DNA of 64,000 nucleotides from Bordetella pertussis 18323 (GCF_000306945.1 NC_018518.1:2480001-2544000); one strand, 5' to 3'. Shown: positions 1 to 9,217, counted from the stretch's first letter. Numbers and translations: made by a program. The notes: generated by a model from the sequence alone, not told the origin.

Positions 1-515
1 ACGTATCCAGCGCCCTGGCCACCGGGTCACGGGCAACCGACGCGATACCGTTGAGGGGGCCGGCTGGGACTTCGTCTTCGTGGCCATCGATGACCACGCC
101 CGCGTGGCCTTCACCGACATCCACCCCGACGAGCGCTTCCCCAGCGCCGTCCAGTTCCTCAAGGACGCAGTGGCCTACTACCAGCGCCTGGGCGTGACCA
201 TCCAGCGCTTGCTCACCGACAATGGCTCGGCCTTTCGCAGCCGCGCCTTCGCCGCGCTGTGCCATGAGCTGGGCATCAAGCACCGCTTTACCCGACCTTA
301 CCGCCCACAGACCAATGGCAAGGCCGAACGCTTCATCCAGTCGGCCTTGCGTGAGTGGGCTTACGCTCACACCTACCAGAACTCCCAACACCGAGCCGAT
401 GCCATGAAATCCTGGCTACACCACTACAACTGGCATCGACCCCACCAAGGCATCGGGCGCGCTGTACCCATCTCCAGACTCAACCTGGACGAATACAACC
501 TATTGACAGTTCACA
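1..515 (+). mobile_element. IS481: IS481 copy A, 3' part (cut by window start)
   Basis: The right half of an IS481 element. It is the same sequence, base for base over most of its length, as the six complete copies in the window and ends in the same terminal repeat (ACAGTTCACA). The following six bases are GCTAGC, a typical NCTAGN target. The left end lies outside the window, so the target duplication cannot be checked. It carries the codon for His at transposase residue 289, like copies D-G and unlike B and C. Confidence 0.97.
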
Positions 516-520
516 GCTAG
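2..520 (+). CDS. IS481 transposase, C-terminal part (copy A)
   Basis: Codes for residues 145-316 of the 316-residue IS481 transposase. It retains the second acidic catalytic residue (TDN motif, D217 in full-length numbering) and the final glutamate (E253) of the DD(35)E triad. The first aspartate (D139) lies before the window. The TAG stop at 518-520 is not in the element but in the flanking GCTAGC target. Confidence 0.96.
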   Translation, partial: RIQRPGHRVTGNRRDTVEGAGWDFVFVAIDDHARVAFTDIHPDERFPSAVQFLKDAVAYYQRLGVTIQRLLTDNGSAFRSRAFAALCHELGIKHRFTRPYRPQTNGKAERFIQSALREWAYAHTYQNSQHRADAMKSWLHHYNWHRPHQGIGRAVPISRLNLDEYNLLTVHS

Positions 521-566
521 CCCGCCAAGACGGCATCCGTCTCCATGGGCACTCACCCTCCGCCCG

Positions 567-1121
567 CTACGCGTCCGGGTAGCGCACCTCCAGGATCTCC
601 AGTTCTTCGACACCGCCCGGCGTGCGCAGGGTCACGGTATCGCCTTCGTGCGCCTTGGTCAGCGCGCGCGCCACGGGCGAAATCCAGCTGATCTTGCCGG
701 CCAGCGGCTCGGCCTCGTCCACGCCCACGATGGTCACGGTGCGCTCTTCGCCGGCGCGGTCCATGTAGAGCACGGTGGCGCCGAAGAAAACCTGATCGCG
801 GTTGGGCTGCGCGGCGGGATCCACCACTTCGGCGATATCCAGGCGCTTGGTCAGGAAGCGCATGCGCCGGTCGATTTCGCGCAGGCGCTTCTTGCCGTAC
901 AGGTAATCGCCATTCTCGGAGCGGTCGCCGTTGGACGCCGCCCACGACACCACCTGCACGACGGAAGGACGCTCGACGTTCATCAGGTGCGACAGCTCAT
1001 CGCGCAAGCGCGCGTAGCCTTGCGGCGTCATGTAGTTGCGCGTGCCGGCCGGCAGCGCCTGCGCCTCGGGCAGGTCGTCCTCGTCGTCGCGGTCGGATTC
1101 TTTGACAAATGCTTTGTTCAT
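567..1121 (-). CDS. greB: Transcription elongation factor GreB
   Basis: A 184-residue GreA/GreB-family protein. It binds the secondary channel of RNA polymerase and stimulates cleavage of backtracked RNA so that elongation can resume. The N-terminal coiled-coil half carries the acidic tip region (NGDRSENGDYLYGKKRLREID, read around residues 66-86) and the C-terminal half is the FKBP-like GreA/B domain ending LEILEVRYPDA. A short acidic leader (DRDDEDDLPEA) precedes the fold. The start chosen is MNKAFVKESD, preceded by AGGCAAGG. An upstream extension of the frame is possible but lacks family similarity. The gene ends 46 bp from IS481 copy A and is the last of a minus-strand run with the PHP-domain gene. 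GreB rather than GreA is favoured by length and basic patch; this is family-level recognition. Confidence 0.9.
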   Translation of the reverse strand: MNKAFVKESDRDDEDDLPEAQALPAGTRNYMTPQGYARLRDELSHLMNVERPSVVQVVSWAASNGDRSENGDYLYGKKRLREIDRRMRFLTKRLDIAEVVDPAAQPNRDQVFFGATVLYMDRAGEERTVTIVGVDEAEPLAGKISWISPVARALTKAHEGDTVTLRTPGGVEELEILEVRYPDA

Positions 1122-1188
1122 GCCTTGCCTGCTGCATAGGGATTCAAGGGCAGCCGGGGCGCCAACGGCCCGGCGCGAAAGGCGCGGT

Positions 1189-2034
1189 TCAGAACCAGTC
1201 GTGCCAGACCGGCTTGAGATCGGGCGGCAGCGGCGGCAAGCGGCCCAGGTCCACCCTGCTTTCGGTGGGACTGTGGAAGTCCGAGCCGCGCGAAGCCAGG
1301 AAACCGTGGCGGCGCGCCACCTCGGCATACCGGCGCGCCTCTTCGGAGGTATGGCTGCCGGTCACGACCTCGATACCCGTGCCGCCCAGTTGCAGGAACT
1401 CGTCGTACAACGCGTCGAACTGCATGGGGCTGTACTTGTAGCGTCCCGGATGCGCGATGACGGCGCAACCGCCCGCGCCGCGGATCCAGCCCACGGCCTC
1501 GGCCAGGCTGGCCCATTGCATCGGCACATGGCCCGGGCAATCGTCGCCCAGGTATTTGTTGAACACCGTCTGCACATCGGGGCAATAGCCGGCCTCGACC
1601 AGGAAGCGCGCGAAGTGCGTGCGGCTGATCAGTTCGGGGTTGCCCGCGAACGGCAGCGCGCCCTCGTAGGCGCCCGGCATGCCCAGCCCCGCCAGCCGCT
1701 CGCCGATCTGCACCGCGCGCGCGGCGCGGCCGGCGCGCGTATCGCGCAAGCCTTGCACCAGCGCCTCGTTGGCCGGATCCACCCGCAAGCCCACGATGTG
1801 CACCGTCAGGCCCGCCCAGGTCACCGAAATCTCGACGCCGGCGACGAAACGCATGCCCAATGCGGCGGCGGCCTGCGCGGCCTCGGCCACGCCGCCGATC
1901 TCGTCGTGATCGGTCAGCGCCCAGACGTCCACGCCATTGGCGTGCGCGCGCCGCGCCACCGCGGCCGGCGGCATGCTGCCGTCGGACACGGTGGAGTGGC
2001 AATGCAGATCGACGTTGGGCGCGGCAATGTTCAT
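1189..2034 (-). CDS. PHP-domain phosphoesterase (YciV/TrpH/RNase AM type)
   Basis: A 281-residue protein of the polymerase-and-histidinol-phosphatase (PHP) family. The N-terminus has the metal-binding signature VDLHCHSTVSDG, followed by LTDHDEIGG and the conserved GVEIS motif. Later metal ligands appear in AVIAHPGRYK and near the end in SRGSDFHSP. These are the residues expected of the YciV/TrpH branch, whose characterised members hydrolyse 3',5'-nucleoside bisphosphates and trim short RNA 5' ends (RNase AM). The protein should be cytosolic and need divalent metals. It lies 67 bp upstream of greB on the same strand and 69 bp downstream of the hydrolase gene, so cotranscription is plausible. 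Length and motifs are complete. The exact substrate is inferred from the family. Confidence 0.88.
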   Translation of the reverse strand: MNIAAPNVDLHCHSTVSDGSMPPAAVARRAHANGVDVWALTDHDEIGGVAEAAQAAAALGMRFVAGVEISVTWAGLTVHIVGLRVDPANEALVQGLRDTRAGRAARAVQIGERLAGLGMPGAYEGALPFAGNPELISRTHFARFLVEAGYCPDVQTVFNKYLGDDCPGHVPMQWASLAEAVGWIRGAGGCAVIAHPGRYKYSPMQFDALYDEFLQLGGTGIEVVTGSHTSEEARRYAEVARRHGFLASRGSDFHSPTESRVDLGRLPPLPPDLKPVWHDWF

Positions 2035-2103
2035 ACGACCTATTGTAGAGGTCCTGCAAGACCTCGGGTAGCGCGGCTTCGCCGCGCTCCGTCCCCCGCC
2101 AGG

Positions 2104-3030
2104 CTATTCCTGCAGGAACCGGGCGATCGGTTCGATCTGCTCGGGCGTCATCAGCGTGGGCGCGTGCCCCACGCCGGGCACCTCGTGCAGGCGCGCGCGC
2201 GGATTGCGCGCCAGCATTTCGCCCGCCGTCGCCGCCGACAGCAGGTCCGAGTCCTGGCCGCGCACGATCAGCACCGGACAATCCAGGCTGTCGTACGCTT
2301 GCCAGAGAATGCGCTCGCCCGCCTCGAAGGCCTGCGCCACTTGCGCGCCCAGCGGCACGGCCAGCGCGGGGTCGAAGTGCCTGACCCAGCCGCCGCCCTG
2401 CCGCACATAGATGTGGCGTGCCAGCTCGTCCCATTGCGCATCGGTATGCGGGCCGAACGTGGTGCTGATCTGCCGCATGGCCGCCACGGCCGCTTCGAAG
2501 GTCGAATAGCTGTCCTGCGCCGCCACATTGCCGGCAATGCGCTGCAAGACCTCGACGTTCAGGCGCGGCCCCACGTCGTTGAGCACCAGCCTGTGCAGGC
2601 GCAGGTCGTCGGCCTGCGCCGGCAGGCCGTCCGGGCGCGGGCGCATGGCGCGCGCCAGGCGCATCATGGTGGCCGCGCCGGCCAGGCCCAGGCCGATCAG
2701 GCCGCCCATCGAGGTGCCCACCCAGGCCAGCGTCGCGGGCCACACGCGCGCGATCAGCGTCGCCATGTCGGATACATACTGCGGCACCGCGTACAGCGCG
2801 GGGTTGGACAGCCAGTCGGACTTGCCGCGTCCGGCCACGTCCGGGCACACCACCCGCCACTGGCCGGCCAGCCGCCGCGCCAGATGGTCGAAGTCGCGGC
2901 CGGTGCGGGTCAGTCCATGCACGCAGACCAGCACGCGATCATTGAGCGGGTCGCCCCATTCCCAATAGGCCATGCGATGAAAGCCAGTGGGGCTGGCGCA
3001 CGTAACGAAATCCAGACGAGGTTCCTGCAT
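2104..3030 (-). CDS. Alpha/beta-hydrolase fold protein
   Basis: A 308-residue alpha/beta hydrolase. The oxyanion-hole motif is CVHGLTRTGRDFD. The nucleophile elbow is WVGTSMGGLIG, with Ser in the G-x-S-x-G context. The probable acid is in VRGQDSDLL and the catalytic His in VPGVGHAPTL near the C-terminus, so the triad looks intact. No signal peptide is visible, so it is probably cytosolic. The start MQEPRLDF is chosen because the long upstream open frame is only the antisense of comEC. Related betaproteobacterial proteins are annotated as generic esterases or hydrolases; the substrate cannot be read from the sequence. It sits between comEC (41 bp upstream) and the PHP gene in a same-strand run. 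Confidence 0.85.
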   Translation of the reverse strand: MQEPRLDFVTCASPTGFHRMAYWEWGDPLNDRVLVCVHGLTRTGRDFDHLARRLAGQWRVVCPDVAGRGKSDWLSNPALYAVPQYVSDMATLIARVWPATLAWVGTSMGGLIGLGLAGAATMMRLARAMRPRPDGLPAQADDLRLHRLVLNDVGPRLNVEVLQRIAGNVAAQDSYSTFEAAVAAMRQISTTFGPHTDAQWDELARHIYVRQGGGWVRHFDPALAVPLGAQVAQAFEAGERILWQAYDSLDCPVLIVRGQDSDLLSAATAGEMLARNPRARLHEVPGVGHAPTLMTPEQIEPIARFLQE

Positions 3031-3071
3031 GATGTCTCCGCGCCGCGGCCCGGACGGCCGGCGATGCCCCA

Positions 3072-5537
3072 TTATCGCAGCGGCGCATCGGGACCGGCGC
3101 GGCTGTCGCGCCAATAGCGCCGCGCGACCTGGCGCTGCCCGCTGGCGAACAATCCGCGCGGCGTCGAATCGGCCCGCACCGCGCCGTCCAGGTCGGTCCG
3201 CCACACGGCGGCGCCGGCCCGCCGCCAGCGATTGATCGCGGACGCGGCCGGATGCCCGAAGCGGTTCAGGTAGCCGGCCTGCGCGATGGCGTGCGCGGGC
3301 CGCGTGGCGGCGGTCAGCAAGGACCCCGACGACATGGCCGAACCGTGATGCGGCGCCATCACCAGGTCCACCGGCGGCAACGCCGCCGCGAACGCGGCCT
3401 CCTGGACCAGCCCCACGTCGCCGGTCAACAGCGCGCGGTGGCCGACGCCTTCGACCAGCAGCACGCAACTGCGCGCATTGCTGCTGCGCCAGGGCAAGGG
3501 CGCGGCAAGCGACGGCGGATACACGAAGCGCAAGCGGACGCCGTCGACGCGCCATTGCACGCCCGCCTCGCACCCGCGCGTCGCCGGCGGCATGCGCGGT
3601 GCGGCGCGCCAGCCGTCCGGCCGCACCCGCGCCTGGCGCGCCAGCCACGCCGCCAGATCGAAGGACGCGTAGGCCTGCCCCACCGGCAAGGCCGCCAGCA
3701 CGCTGCGCAACCCGCCGGTATGGTCCAGGTCGGCATGCGACACCACCAGGGTATCGATATGGCGGTAGCCGCGCGCCCACAGGAACGGGGCAATCACGCG
3801 CTCGCCGGCGTCCGAGGCGTCGCCGTGTCGCGGCCCGGTATCGAACAGCAGCACATGGCGCGCGGTTTCCAGCACCACGGCGCCGCCCTGGCCCACATCC
3901 AGCGCGGTCAGGGTCCAGTAGCCGGGCGGCGGCCGCTCGGGGCGCCACACCAGCAGCGGCAGCATGCACAGCCAGCCGCAATGGCGCGCCGGCCAGCCCG
4001 GCGCCTGCAGGGCCCATGCCGCCCCGGCCAGCGCCAAGGCCAGCCAGGGCCAGGGCGCCGCCGCCACGTCCAGGCCGGACCACTCGGCACGCCCTATCCA
4101 GTCCACCGGTGCCATCAGCAGCGCGAACAACCCGTGGCCCGCGGCGCCGGCCAGCCAGGCCGGCCCCTGCCCGCCCGGCAGCGCCGACAGCGTCCCGCAC
4201 AGCAAGGCCAGCGGCGTGACCGCCAGGCTCACCACCGGAATCGCCAGAGCATTGGCAAGCGGCGACCCCAGCGACACCTGGCGCACCAGGAAGGCCAGCA
4301 AAGGGGTCAAGGCCAGCGTCACCGCCATCTGCGTGCGCCCGAAGCCCAGCAGCGCGGCGCGCAGGCGGGCCCGCATGCCGCGCGGCCGCGCGCCCGCCCC
4401 TGTCCCGACCAGCACCGCCACGGCGCCGAACGACAGCCAGAAGCCCGGCGCCAGCGGCGCCCATGGATCGAGCACGGCCACCGCGACGGCAGCCAGCGTC
4501 AGCAGGCGCGAGGGCGTTGCCGGCCAGCGCAGCGCGACCGCCGCCGCCACCGCGGCCAGCATGAAAAAAGCGCGCCGCGTCGGCACGCTCCAACCCGCCA
4601 GCAGGCAATATGCCAGCGCGGGGCCGAGCGCGGCGAGCACGGCCACCCGCTGCGCCGGCGCGCGCTCGGCCAGCGGGACGCCGCGCCAACACGCGCGCCG
4701 CCACAGCCAGCCCGCCAACCAGCCTCCCAGCGCCGCGACCGCGGTGACATGCATGCCGCTGATCGATACCAGATGCATGATGCCGCTGCGCTGGAACACC
4801 TGCCAGTCCTCCCGCGCCACGCCGGCCTGGTCGCCGATGGCCAGCGCCACCAGCACCGGCGCGTAGCGCAACCCCGCCAGCGCCTGGCGCATGCCGGCGC
4901 GCACGCGATGGCGCGCACGCTCGATCGCGATGCCGGCGTCGGCCCAGGGATCATCGTCGAGCAGCAGCGGGCGGCCGCGCACGCTGGCCAGCCCGCGCAC
5001 GCCGCGCGCCAGCAGGCGCGCCTCGGTATCGGCGGCATGCGGATTCTGGCTGGCGTGCGGGCGGCGCACGCGCAGCGCCATGCGCCAGCGCTGTCCGGGC
5101 ACGACCTCGGGCAACGCCTGGCCCGGCAGGGCCCGCCACGTGACCAGCAGGCGCGCGGGCAGCCCTGCCGGCCGATCGTCCGGCAGCCGCGCCACGAAGC
5201 GCCGCGACCCGGCATCGCCCTGCGCCAGCTGCGCCACCCGCGCATCCACCCGCGCCACACGATTGTGGCGTGCCGGGTCGACGGCATCGGCCAGCCGCCA
5301 CTGCGCCTGTCCGGCGGCCGACGCCACGCCCAGGCTGGCGGCCAGCGCGGGCAAGACCAGCTTGCGGCAGACCCGCCATGACCGGCCTGGCCGCCGCGCG
5401 GCCCGCCATGCCGCCAGCGCGCCCAGCGCCGCCAGGCAGGCGATTCCCACGACGCCGTCCAGCGTCGCCAGCCCCTGCACCATGGCCGTGCCGGCCACGA
5501 AGGCCCACCCCATCGCCCGCCCCATCGCCGCATCCAT
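3072..5537 (-). CDS. comEC: ComEC/Rec2-type DNA internalisation protein
   Basis: An approximately 820-residue polytopic inner-membrane protein. The architecture is N-terminal membrane helices, an extracytoplasmic DUF4131-like segment, the competence core (VFQRSGIMHLVSISGMHV, typical of ComEC), many hydrophobic segments, and a C-terminal metallo-beta-lactamase domain (LDVGQGGAVVLET, SHADLDHTGG, LLTGDVG, APHHGS). In competent bacteria ComEC forms the channel that takes single-stranded DNA into the cytoplasm. The frame can start further upstream with GTG at 5618; MDAAMG at 5537 is chosen because the first transmembrane segment follows directly, but no strong ribosome site decides it. The reading frame is intact. 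Natural competence is not established for this genus as far as I know, so the present role is uncertain. Confidence 0.87.
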   Translation of the reverse strand: MDAAMGRAMGWAFVAGTAMVQGLATLDGVVGIACLAALGALAAWRAARRPGRSWRVCRKLVLPALAASLGVASAAGQAQWRLADAVDPARHNRVARVDARVAQLAQGDAGSRRFVARLPDDRPAGLPARLLVTWRALPGQALPEVVPGQRWRMALRVRRPHASQNPHAADTEARLLARGVRGLASVRGRPLLLDDDPWADAGIAIERARHRVRAGMRQALAGLRYAPVLVALAIGDQAGVAREDWQVFQRSGIMHLVSISGMHVTAVAALGGWLAGWLWRRACWRGVPLAERAPAQRVAVLAALGPALAYCLLAGWSVPTRRAFFMLAAVAAAVALRWPATPSRLLTLAAVAVAVLDPWAPLAPGFWLSFGAVAVLVGTGAGARPRGMRARLRAALLGFGRTQMAVTLALTPLLAFLVRQVSLGSPLANALAIPVVSLAVTPLALLCGTLSALPGGQGPAWLAGAAGHGLFALLMAPVDWIGRAEWSGLDVAAAPWPWLALALAGAAWALQAPGWPARHCGWLCMLPLLVWRPERPPPGYWTLTALDVGQGGAVVLETARHVLLFDTGPRHGDASDAGERVIAPFLWARGYRHIDTLVVSHADLDHTGGLRSVLAALPVGQAYASFDLAAWLARQARVRPDGWRAAPRMPPATRGCEAGVQWRVDGVRLRFVYPPSLAAPLPWRSSNARSCVLLVEGVGHRALLTGDVGLVQEAAFAAALPPVDLVMAPHHGSAMSSGSLLTAATRPAHAIAQAGYLNRFGHPAASAINRWRRAGAAVWRTDLDGAVRADSTPRGLFASGQRQVARRYWRDSRAGPDAPLR

Positions 5538-5618
5538 CGCCGTCAAAGAGACACGATAGGCGCGCGCCGGGCCGCCGCGGATGCGCTGTGAACGCGGCGA
5601 TCCATCGGTAATCGCCAC

Positions 5619-5718
5619 AGGACCCTGGACCGGCCAGGCGGATATGACGCCGTCGTGCTACCCGCCTGCTCGCCAGACAGTAGGAGGCGCCCCATCGGCG
5701 CCCCCCGTCTTACGGCGC
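5619..5718. other. Intergenic spacer between comEC and the invasin-like gene
   Basis: Contains a GGCGCC-CCATC-GGCGCC inverted repeat near 5687-5703, just beyond the stop codon of the invasin-like gene on the minus strand. It could act as a weak terminator, but there is no clear T run. No gene is visible here. Confidence 0.4.
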
Positions 5719-8565
5719 TTAGTAAGGAAAATTGACCGGCGCCAGGAGCAGCATGTATTTGCCGGTGCCTTTGTCGAAGACCTTCACCGCGAGGTCGGCC
5801 CGCTGCCCCACATCCGCCGGGGTGAAGGTTCCCGCGGGCCAGCTCACCCTGACGTCGTACTCAGACGAATCACGGCCCGGCGTCACCTGAGCACGCATGG
5901 CCGCGGCCGCCCGCTTGGCAAATTCACTCCCGTCCGCTTCCGGCGGCATGATCTTGGCCACGGGCGCGCCACCCGAGTAAAAGTACCGAGGAATGGAGAG
6001 GAGAACCGCCGAGGTGTCCGAAGTCGAGACGCCGTTGAACTTCGGCGTGTACGGCAGGAACGCGGTGAAATCCAGCCCTCCCTTCGTGAACTTATCCTCA
6101 TAGGTGCGCGTCGCGACGACGGTCTGGACACCATTGACTTCCGTGCTCAGCGACACGACACCCCGCGGGATGTCCATGGGCGAGGAAACACTGAAAGTGC
6201 CATCCCCCTTCGCCCGCGTCCGCGCCTCGTCGCCGCCCGGGAAACTCACCACAACGGTCGCATCGGGCGAGGTCTTGCCCGAGACGGTAACGATACCGTT
6301 CCTCGAGTTGGTCTCGATGTTCGTGATCGCATTGGCCGGCACGAATTCGTCACGGTAGTCTTGCCGCACCTCCGGGCTGGCATTTCCGGCGGGGTTCCTG
6401 GCAGACACCTGAATGATGCCCGAGAAAATGTCGTTGTCGGACGTCACCGAATAGCTGCCGTCCTTGCCCGCCTTGACGGTCTTGCGCCCGCCATCCGGGA
6501 ACTGGACCGTCACATCGTTGTCCGGATCCGCCGTGCCCGCCACCGTCACCACGCCCGAGGAGCGGTCGGTCGTCACGCGTACGATCGTCGGCGCGGCCGA
6601 CGGGGTCTTGTCCACGGTGTCCACATAGGCGCGGGTGCCCTCGGGGCTCCGGTTGCCCGCCTTGTCGGTGGCCTGCGCATGGATGTCGCCCGACACCATG
6701 TCGCCATCCGAAGTCGCCGCATAGGCGCCGTCGGCACCGGCATCGACGGTCTTGGCGGTGCCGTCCGGAAAGTGGACGTCCACCTGCGCACCCGGCTCCG
6801 CCTGGCCCGTCACGGTCACGCGGCCGGTATCGGCTTGCGCCGTCACGGCATCGATCGTCGGCGCGAGCGTCGCGGGCGGCAGATAATCCGCGACGGCACG
6901 CGCTTCCTTGCGCGTCTGCGGATGAGTCGCCTGAACCAGCACTTTCCCCTGCGTCACTTTGCGCGTCGAACGCACCGTGAACAGGCCCTTCGCATCCGCC
7001 TTGGCGAGCACCGATTCGCCATTGGAAAACGACACCTTGACGTCGACCTTCGGTTCGGTCTTGCCCCGTACCTCCAGCGCGCGATCCGCCGGCAGCGGCA
7101 CCAGCGCCATCACCGCGACCTGCAGATCGCCCAGCACCACCTCGTCGACGTACCGATAAGTCACTTCGCGGCTGCTGTCGCCCTCGGCGTTACGGGCGCG
7201 CAGCGCCAGGACGCCGGACGGCTGATCGCCGGCGGAGGTATAGGCAAAACGACCGCTGGCATCCGCCGTGGCGGTGCCCGTCATGCCGTCGGGCATGCGC
7301 ACCGTCACCGTCGCGAACGGCTGGGTCGCGCCGATCACCGTCACCCGGCCATCGGCCTGCAGGGTCGAGACCTTGCTCACGACCAGCGGCAGAATGATCT
7401 CCTTGCGCCGCGTGTTCAGGACGATGCGGTTCTCGCGCTCGACCAGGGCGTGCCGCCGGGCGTCGGGCGAGAAGGCCGGCGTGCCCGAAGCGTCGCGCCG
7501 CAATTGCTTGGACAGCGGTTCCGAGAGATTGATGTTCAGGCCCAGCTGCATGCGGGTTTCGCGTCCGCCGCCGATCACCTTGGTCTGCTCCAGTCCCACG
7601 CTGACCAGCGACACGGGGCGATACTCCACGCCGACCTTGAAGCCCTTGGCGCCGGCCTGGGTGCGGCCGTTGTCGAAGTAGTCCACTTCGGCGCCATTCC
7701 AGCGGAAATGCGTCGCGCTCAGACTCAGCCCGGGCGCGAACGCCGGACGGTAGCCGACCCCCACATCCATGCCCGAGGCGGGCTTTTCCTCGCGACGATT
7801 ATTGCGCTTGGCGCCCTTCCAGTCGGACAGCGGCGCATACACATTGCCGTACAGGCTGAACTCCGGCGCGATCACCTCCAGCCCCACGGAGCCGCGCAGA
7901 TGCTGCTTGCCAAACTCGTAATCCAGGAAGCCGTTGGCGCCGACCATCAGCGCATCGTTGACCTCGCGCCGATACACCGCGCCCGCATTGGCCGTGGGAC
8001 GATCGTTCTGGTTGTGCGCCCCCAGCTGCAGCAGGCCCGTGTTGCGTCCGGCGCGGTAGACCTCATCTATCGTGTTCAGTTGCAGCGACGTGCGGCCCGA
8101 CTCGAAATCGTGGCTCAACCCGCCTTGCAGGTTGCGCAGAAAGGGCAGACCCGATTCCCGAGCCAGGTTCACGCCATCGCGCAAGACATCATTGACCTGG
8201 GCCTGCGCTTCACGCTTGAGATAGTCGCCGTCGACCCGGGCGCCGGGTTGGCGCTCGGCCTGGCGCCGGGCCAGCGACTCGGCCTGGGCGGCCAGCTTGC
8301 GGGTCCATGCCGCATCCTGCCCCGCCTCCTCCTGCGCCACCCGGGCCGGGCGCAGCGTCGGCGCTCCCTGGGCCAGCGCCGACAAGGGCAGCAAGGCCTG
8401 GGCCAGGATGCTGCCGCCCACCATCGCGGCCACGCCCCGGCGCGCACGCTGGCGGTTCTGGCGACGCGGGCTGCTCGACTTGCGGCCAGCACGCGCCCAT
8501 TCGCCGGCGACCACCCAGGCCCCGCGGACCAATGACCAGACAACACGGTAAATGTTCTTGTTCAT
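5719..8565 (-). CDS. Intimin/invasin-family outer-membrane protein with Ig-like repeats (BipA-like)
   Basis: A 948-residue surface protein. It starts MNKNIYRVVWSLVRGAWVVA, a classic extended signal peptide of type V secretion substrates, with a hydrophobic core and likely cleavage after ALA near residue 65. Residues ~105-370 resemble the intimin/invasin beta-barrel region (repeated beta strands such as RTSLQLNTIDEVYRAG, LRGSVGLEVIAPEFSLYGNV). From ~430 to ~800 come at least four diverged ~90-residue Ig-like modules, each with a VTVxGxxxPxxxVxVxFPDG core followed by GSYSVTSDxDxxSG. The C-terminus is a distinct ~140-residue tail. The start at 8565 has AGGGAG nine bases upstream. Bordetella BipA has the same layout, but BipA repeats are reported as near-identical whereas these are diverged, so I treat this as a paralogue. 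A BvgA-like site lies upstream. It is probably an adhesin; ligand unknown. Confidence 0.85.
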   Translation of the reverse strand: MNKNIYRVVWSLVRGAWVVAGEWARAGRKSSSPRRQNRQRARRGVAAMVGGSILAQALLPLSALAQGAPTLRPARVAQEEAGQDAAWTRKLAAQAESLARRQAERQPGARVDGDYLKREAQAQVNDVLRDGVNLARESGLPFLRNLQGGLSHDFESGRTSLQLNTIDEVYRAGRNTGLLQLGAHNQNDRPTANAGAVYRREVNDALMVGANGFLDYEFGKQHLRGSVGLEVIAPEFSLYGNVYAPLSDWKGAKRNNRREEKPASGMDVGVGYRPAFAPGLSLSATHFRWNGAEVDYFDNGRTQAGAKGFKVGVEYRPVSLVSVGLEQTKVIGGGRETRMQLGLNINLSEPLSKQLRRDASGTPAFSPDARRHALVERENRIVLNTRRKEIILPLVVSKVSTLQADGRVTVIGATQPFATVTVRMPDGMTGTATADASGRFAYTSAGDQPSGVLALRARNAEGDSSREVTYRYVDEVVLGDLQVAVMALVPLPADRALEVRGKTEPKVDVKVSFSNGESVLAKADAKGLFTVRSTRKVTQGKVLVQATHPQTRKEARAVADYLPPATLAPTIDAVTAQADTGRVTVTGQAEPGAQVDVHFPDGTAKTVDAGADGAYAATSDGDMVSGDIHAQATDKAGNRSPEGTRAYVDTVDKTPSAAPTIVRVTTDRSSGVVTVAGTADPDNDVTVQFPDGGRKTVKAGKDGSYSVTSDNDIFSGIIQVSARNPAGNASPEVRQDYRDEFVPANAITNIETNSRNGIVTVSGKTSPDATVVVSFPGGDEARTRAKGDGTFSVSSPMDIPRGVVSLSTEVNGVQTVVATRTYEDKFTKGGLDFTAFLPYTPKFNGVSTSDTSAVLLSIPRYFYSGGAPVAKIMPPEADGSEFAKRAAAAMRAQVTPGRDSSEYDVRVSWPAGTFTPADVGQRADLAVKVFDKGTGKYMLLLAPVNFPY

Positions 8566-8782
8566 GGAAGCTCCCTGAATGTTCGGCGCACTGCCCGCTA
8601 ATCGCAGGCAAAGCGACGCCCTGCCTGCTTGGAAGCGGCTATATATCGATTTGAATAAAGGAGTGGCCAAAAAAGGCGAAGTCGCTGACTTGACGAGGAT
8701 TTCGCCTACATCTCTCCGGCCACAGGAGGGAACTTTATCGATTACCGCGAACTAAATAAGTCGCCAAATACCCATGTATCTG

Positions 8783-8796
8783 TAGGAAATTTCTCA
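8783..8796 (-). promoter_or_regulatory. Candidate BvgA-binding inverted heptads upstream of invasin-like gene
   Basis: On the minus strand the sequence reads TGAGAAATTTCCTA: two heptads head to head, one of them exactly the recalled BvgA consensus TTTCCTA and the other a 5-of-7 match (TGAGAAA). The site lies 218 bp upstream of the start codon at 8565, in an AT-rich stretch. The layout resembles the recalled primary BvgA site of the fhaB promoter. The transcription start is not known, so distance to the -35 region cannot be judged. Confidence 0.5.
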
Positions 8797-9057
8797 ATCA
8801 CAACGACCTCACCTACAACCCGGGCAAAGGCTGGCGCGACTGTGACTGGATCACATCAATCGGGCACGTCGAACAGGCCGGGATAGCGCGCCGCGGGCGC
8901 GCCGTGGACCGGCAGCGGCGCCCTGGGCAACACCTCGGCCTGGATGTCGCCGGGCAACGCGACATCCGCCCATTGCGGGTGCCGGCTCGCAATGCCGGCA
9001 ACACATTCCTCGAACAAGCAAAAGGCCCCCACGCTGCGCCCGCTGTGCGGGCTTGCT

Positions 9058-9078
9058 GCCCCCCAAGGGGGCTTTTTT
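9058..9078 (+). terminator. Terminator-like hairpin in a GC-rich intergenic repeat
   Basis: GCCCCC-(C)AA-GGGGGC followed directly by six T residues (9073-9078). It sits in a longer module (about 9024-9100) of the style seen repeatedly between Bordetella and related genes: a CGCTGCGCCCGC.. hairpin, then this one, then TTGGGGCGGCCCGGCGGC. No plus-strand gene precedes it in the window, so its role here may be that of a dispersed repeat. Confidence 0.6.
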
Positions 9079-9099
9079 GCCTTGGGGCGGCCCGGCGGC

Positions 9100-9134
9100 A
9101 AAAAAAAAACCGCCAGTCGATACACGACAGGCGG
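9100..9134 (-). terminator. Rho-independent terminator of the autotransporter gene
   Basis: On the minus strand CCGCC-T-GTCG-TGTAT-CGAC-T-GGCGG is followed by ten T residues. This is a strong hairpin with one internal mismatch, about 85 bp beyond the stop codon of the autotransporter gene. Confidence 0.8.
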
Positions 9135-9217
9135 CCAACAACGGGCGGACGGGCTCGACCGTCCCCCCGACGCGGTGCGCGGACGCGGCCCGGCGGCCTC
9201 GCGCCCGCGCGCTGCGT

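Larger units (their letters stand above)
8566..9217. other. Intergenic region between two surface-protein genes
   Basis: A 650-bp gap. 8640-8830 is AT-rich and holds the probable promoter and a BvgA-like site of the invasin-like gene. 9024-9100 is a GC-rich repeat element with terminator hairpin. 9100-9134 is the terminator of the autotransporter gene. Open frames here on the minus strand are low-complexity readings of the repeat and I do not consider them genes. Confidence 0.7.

Noticed and set aside
5581..8535. 984-codon open frame on the plus strand
   Set aside because: Antisense of the invasin-like gene, which has a signal peptide, ribosome site and clear domain repeats.
8851..9141. Small minus-strand frame with FFFAAGPP
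   Set aside because: It reads through the GC-rich repeat and the poly-A tract at 9100-9109; no ribosome site or similarity.
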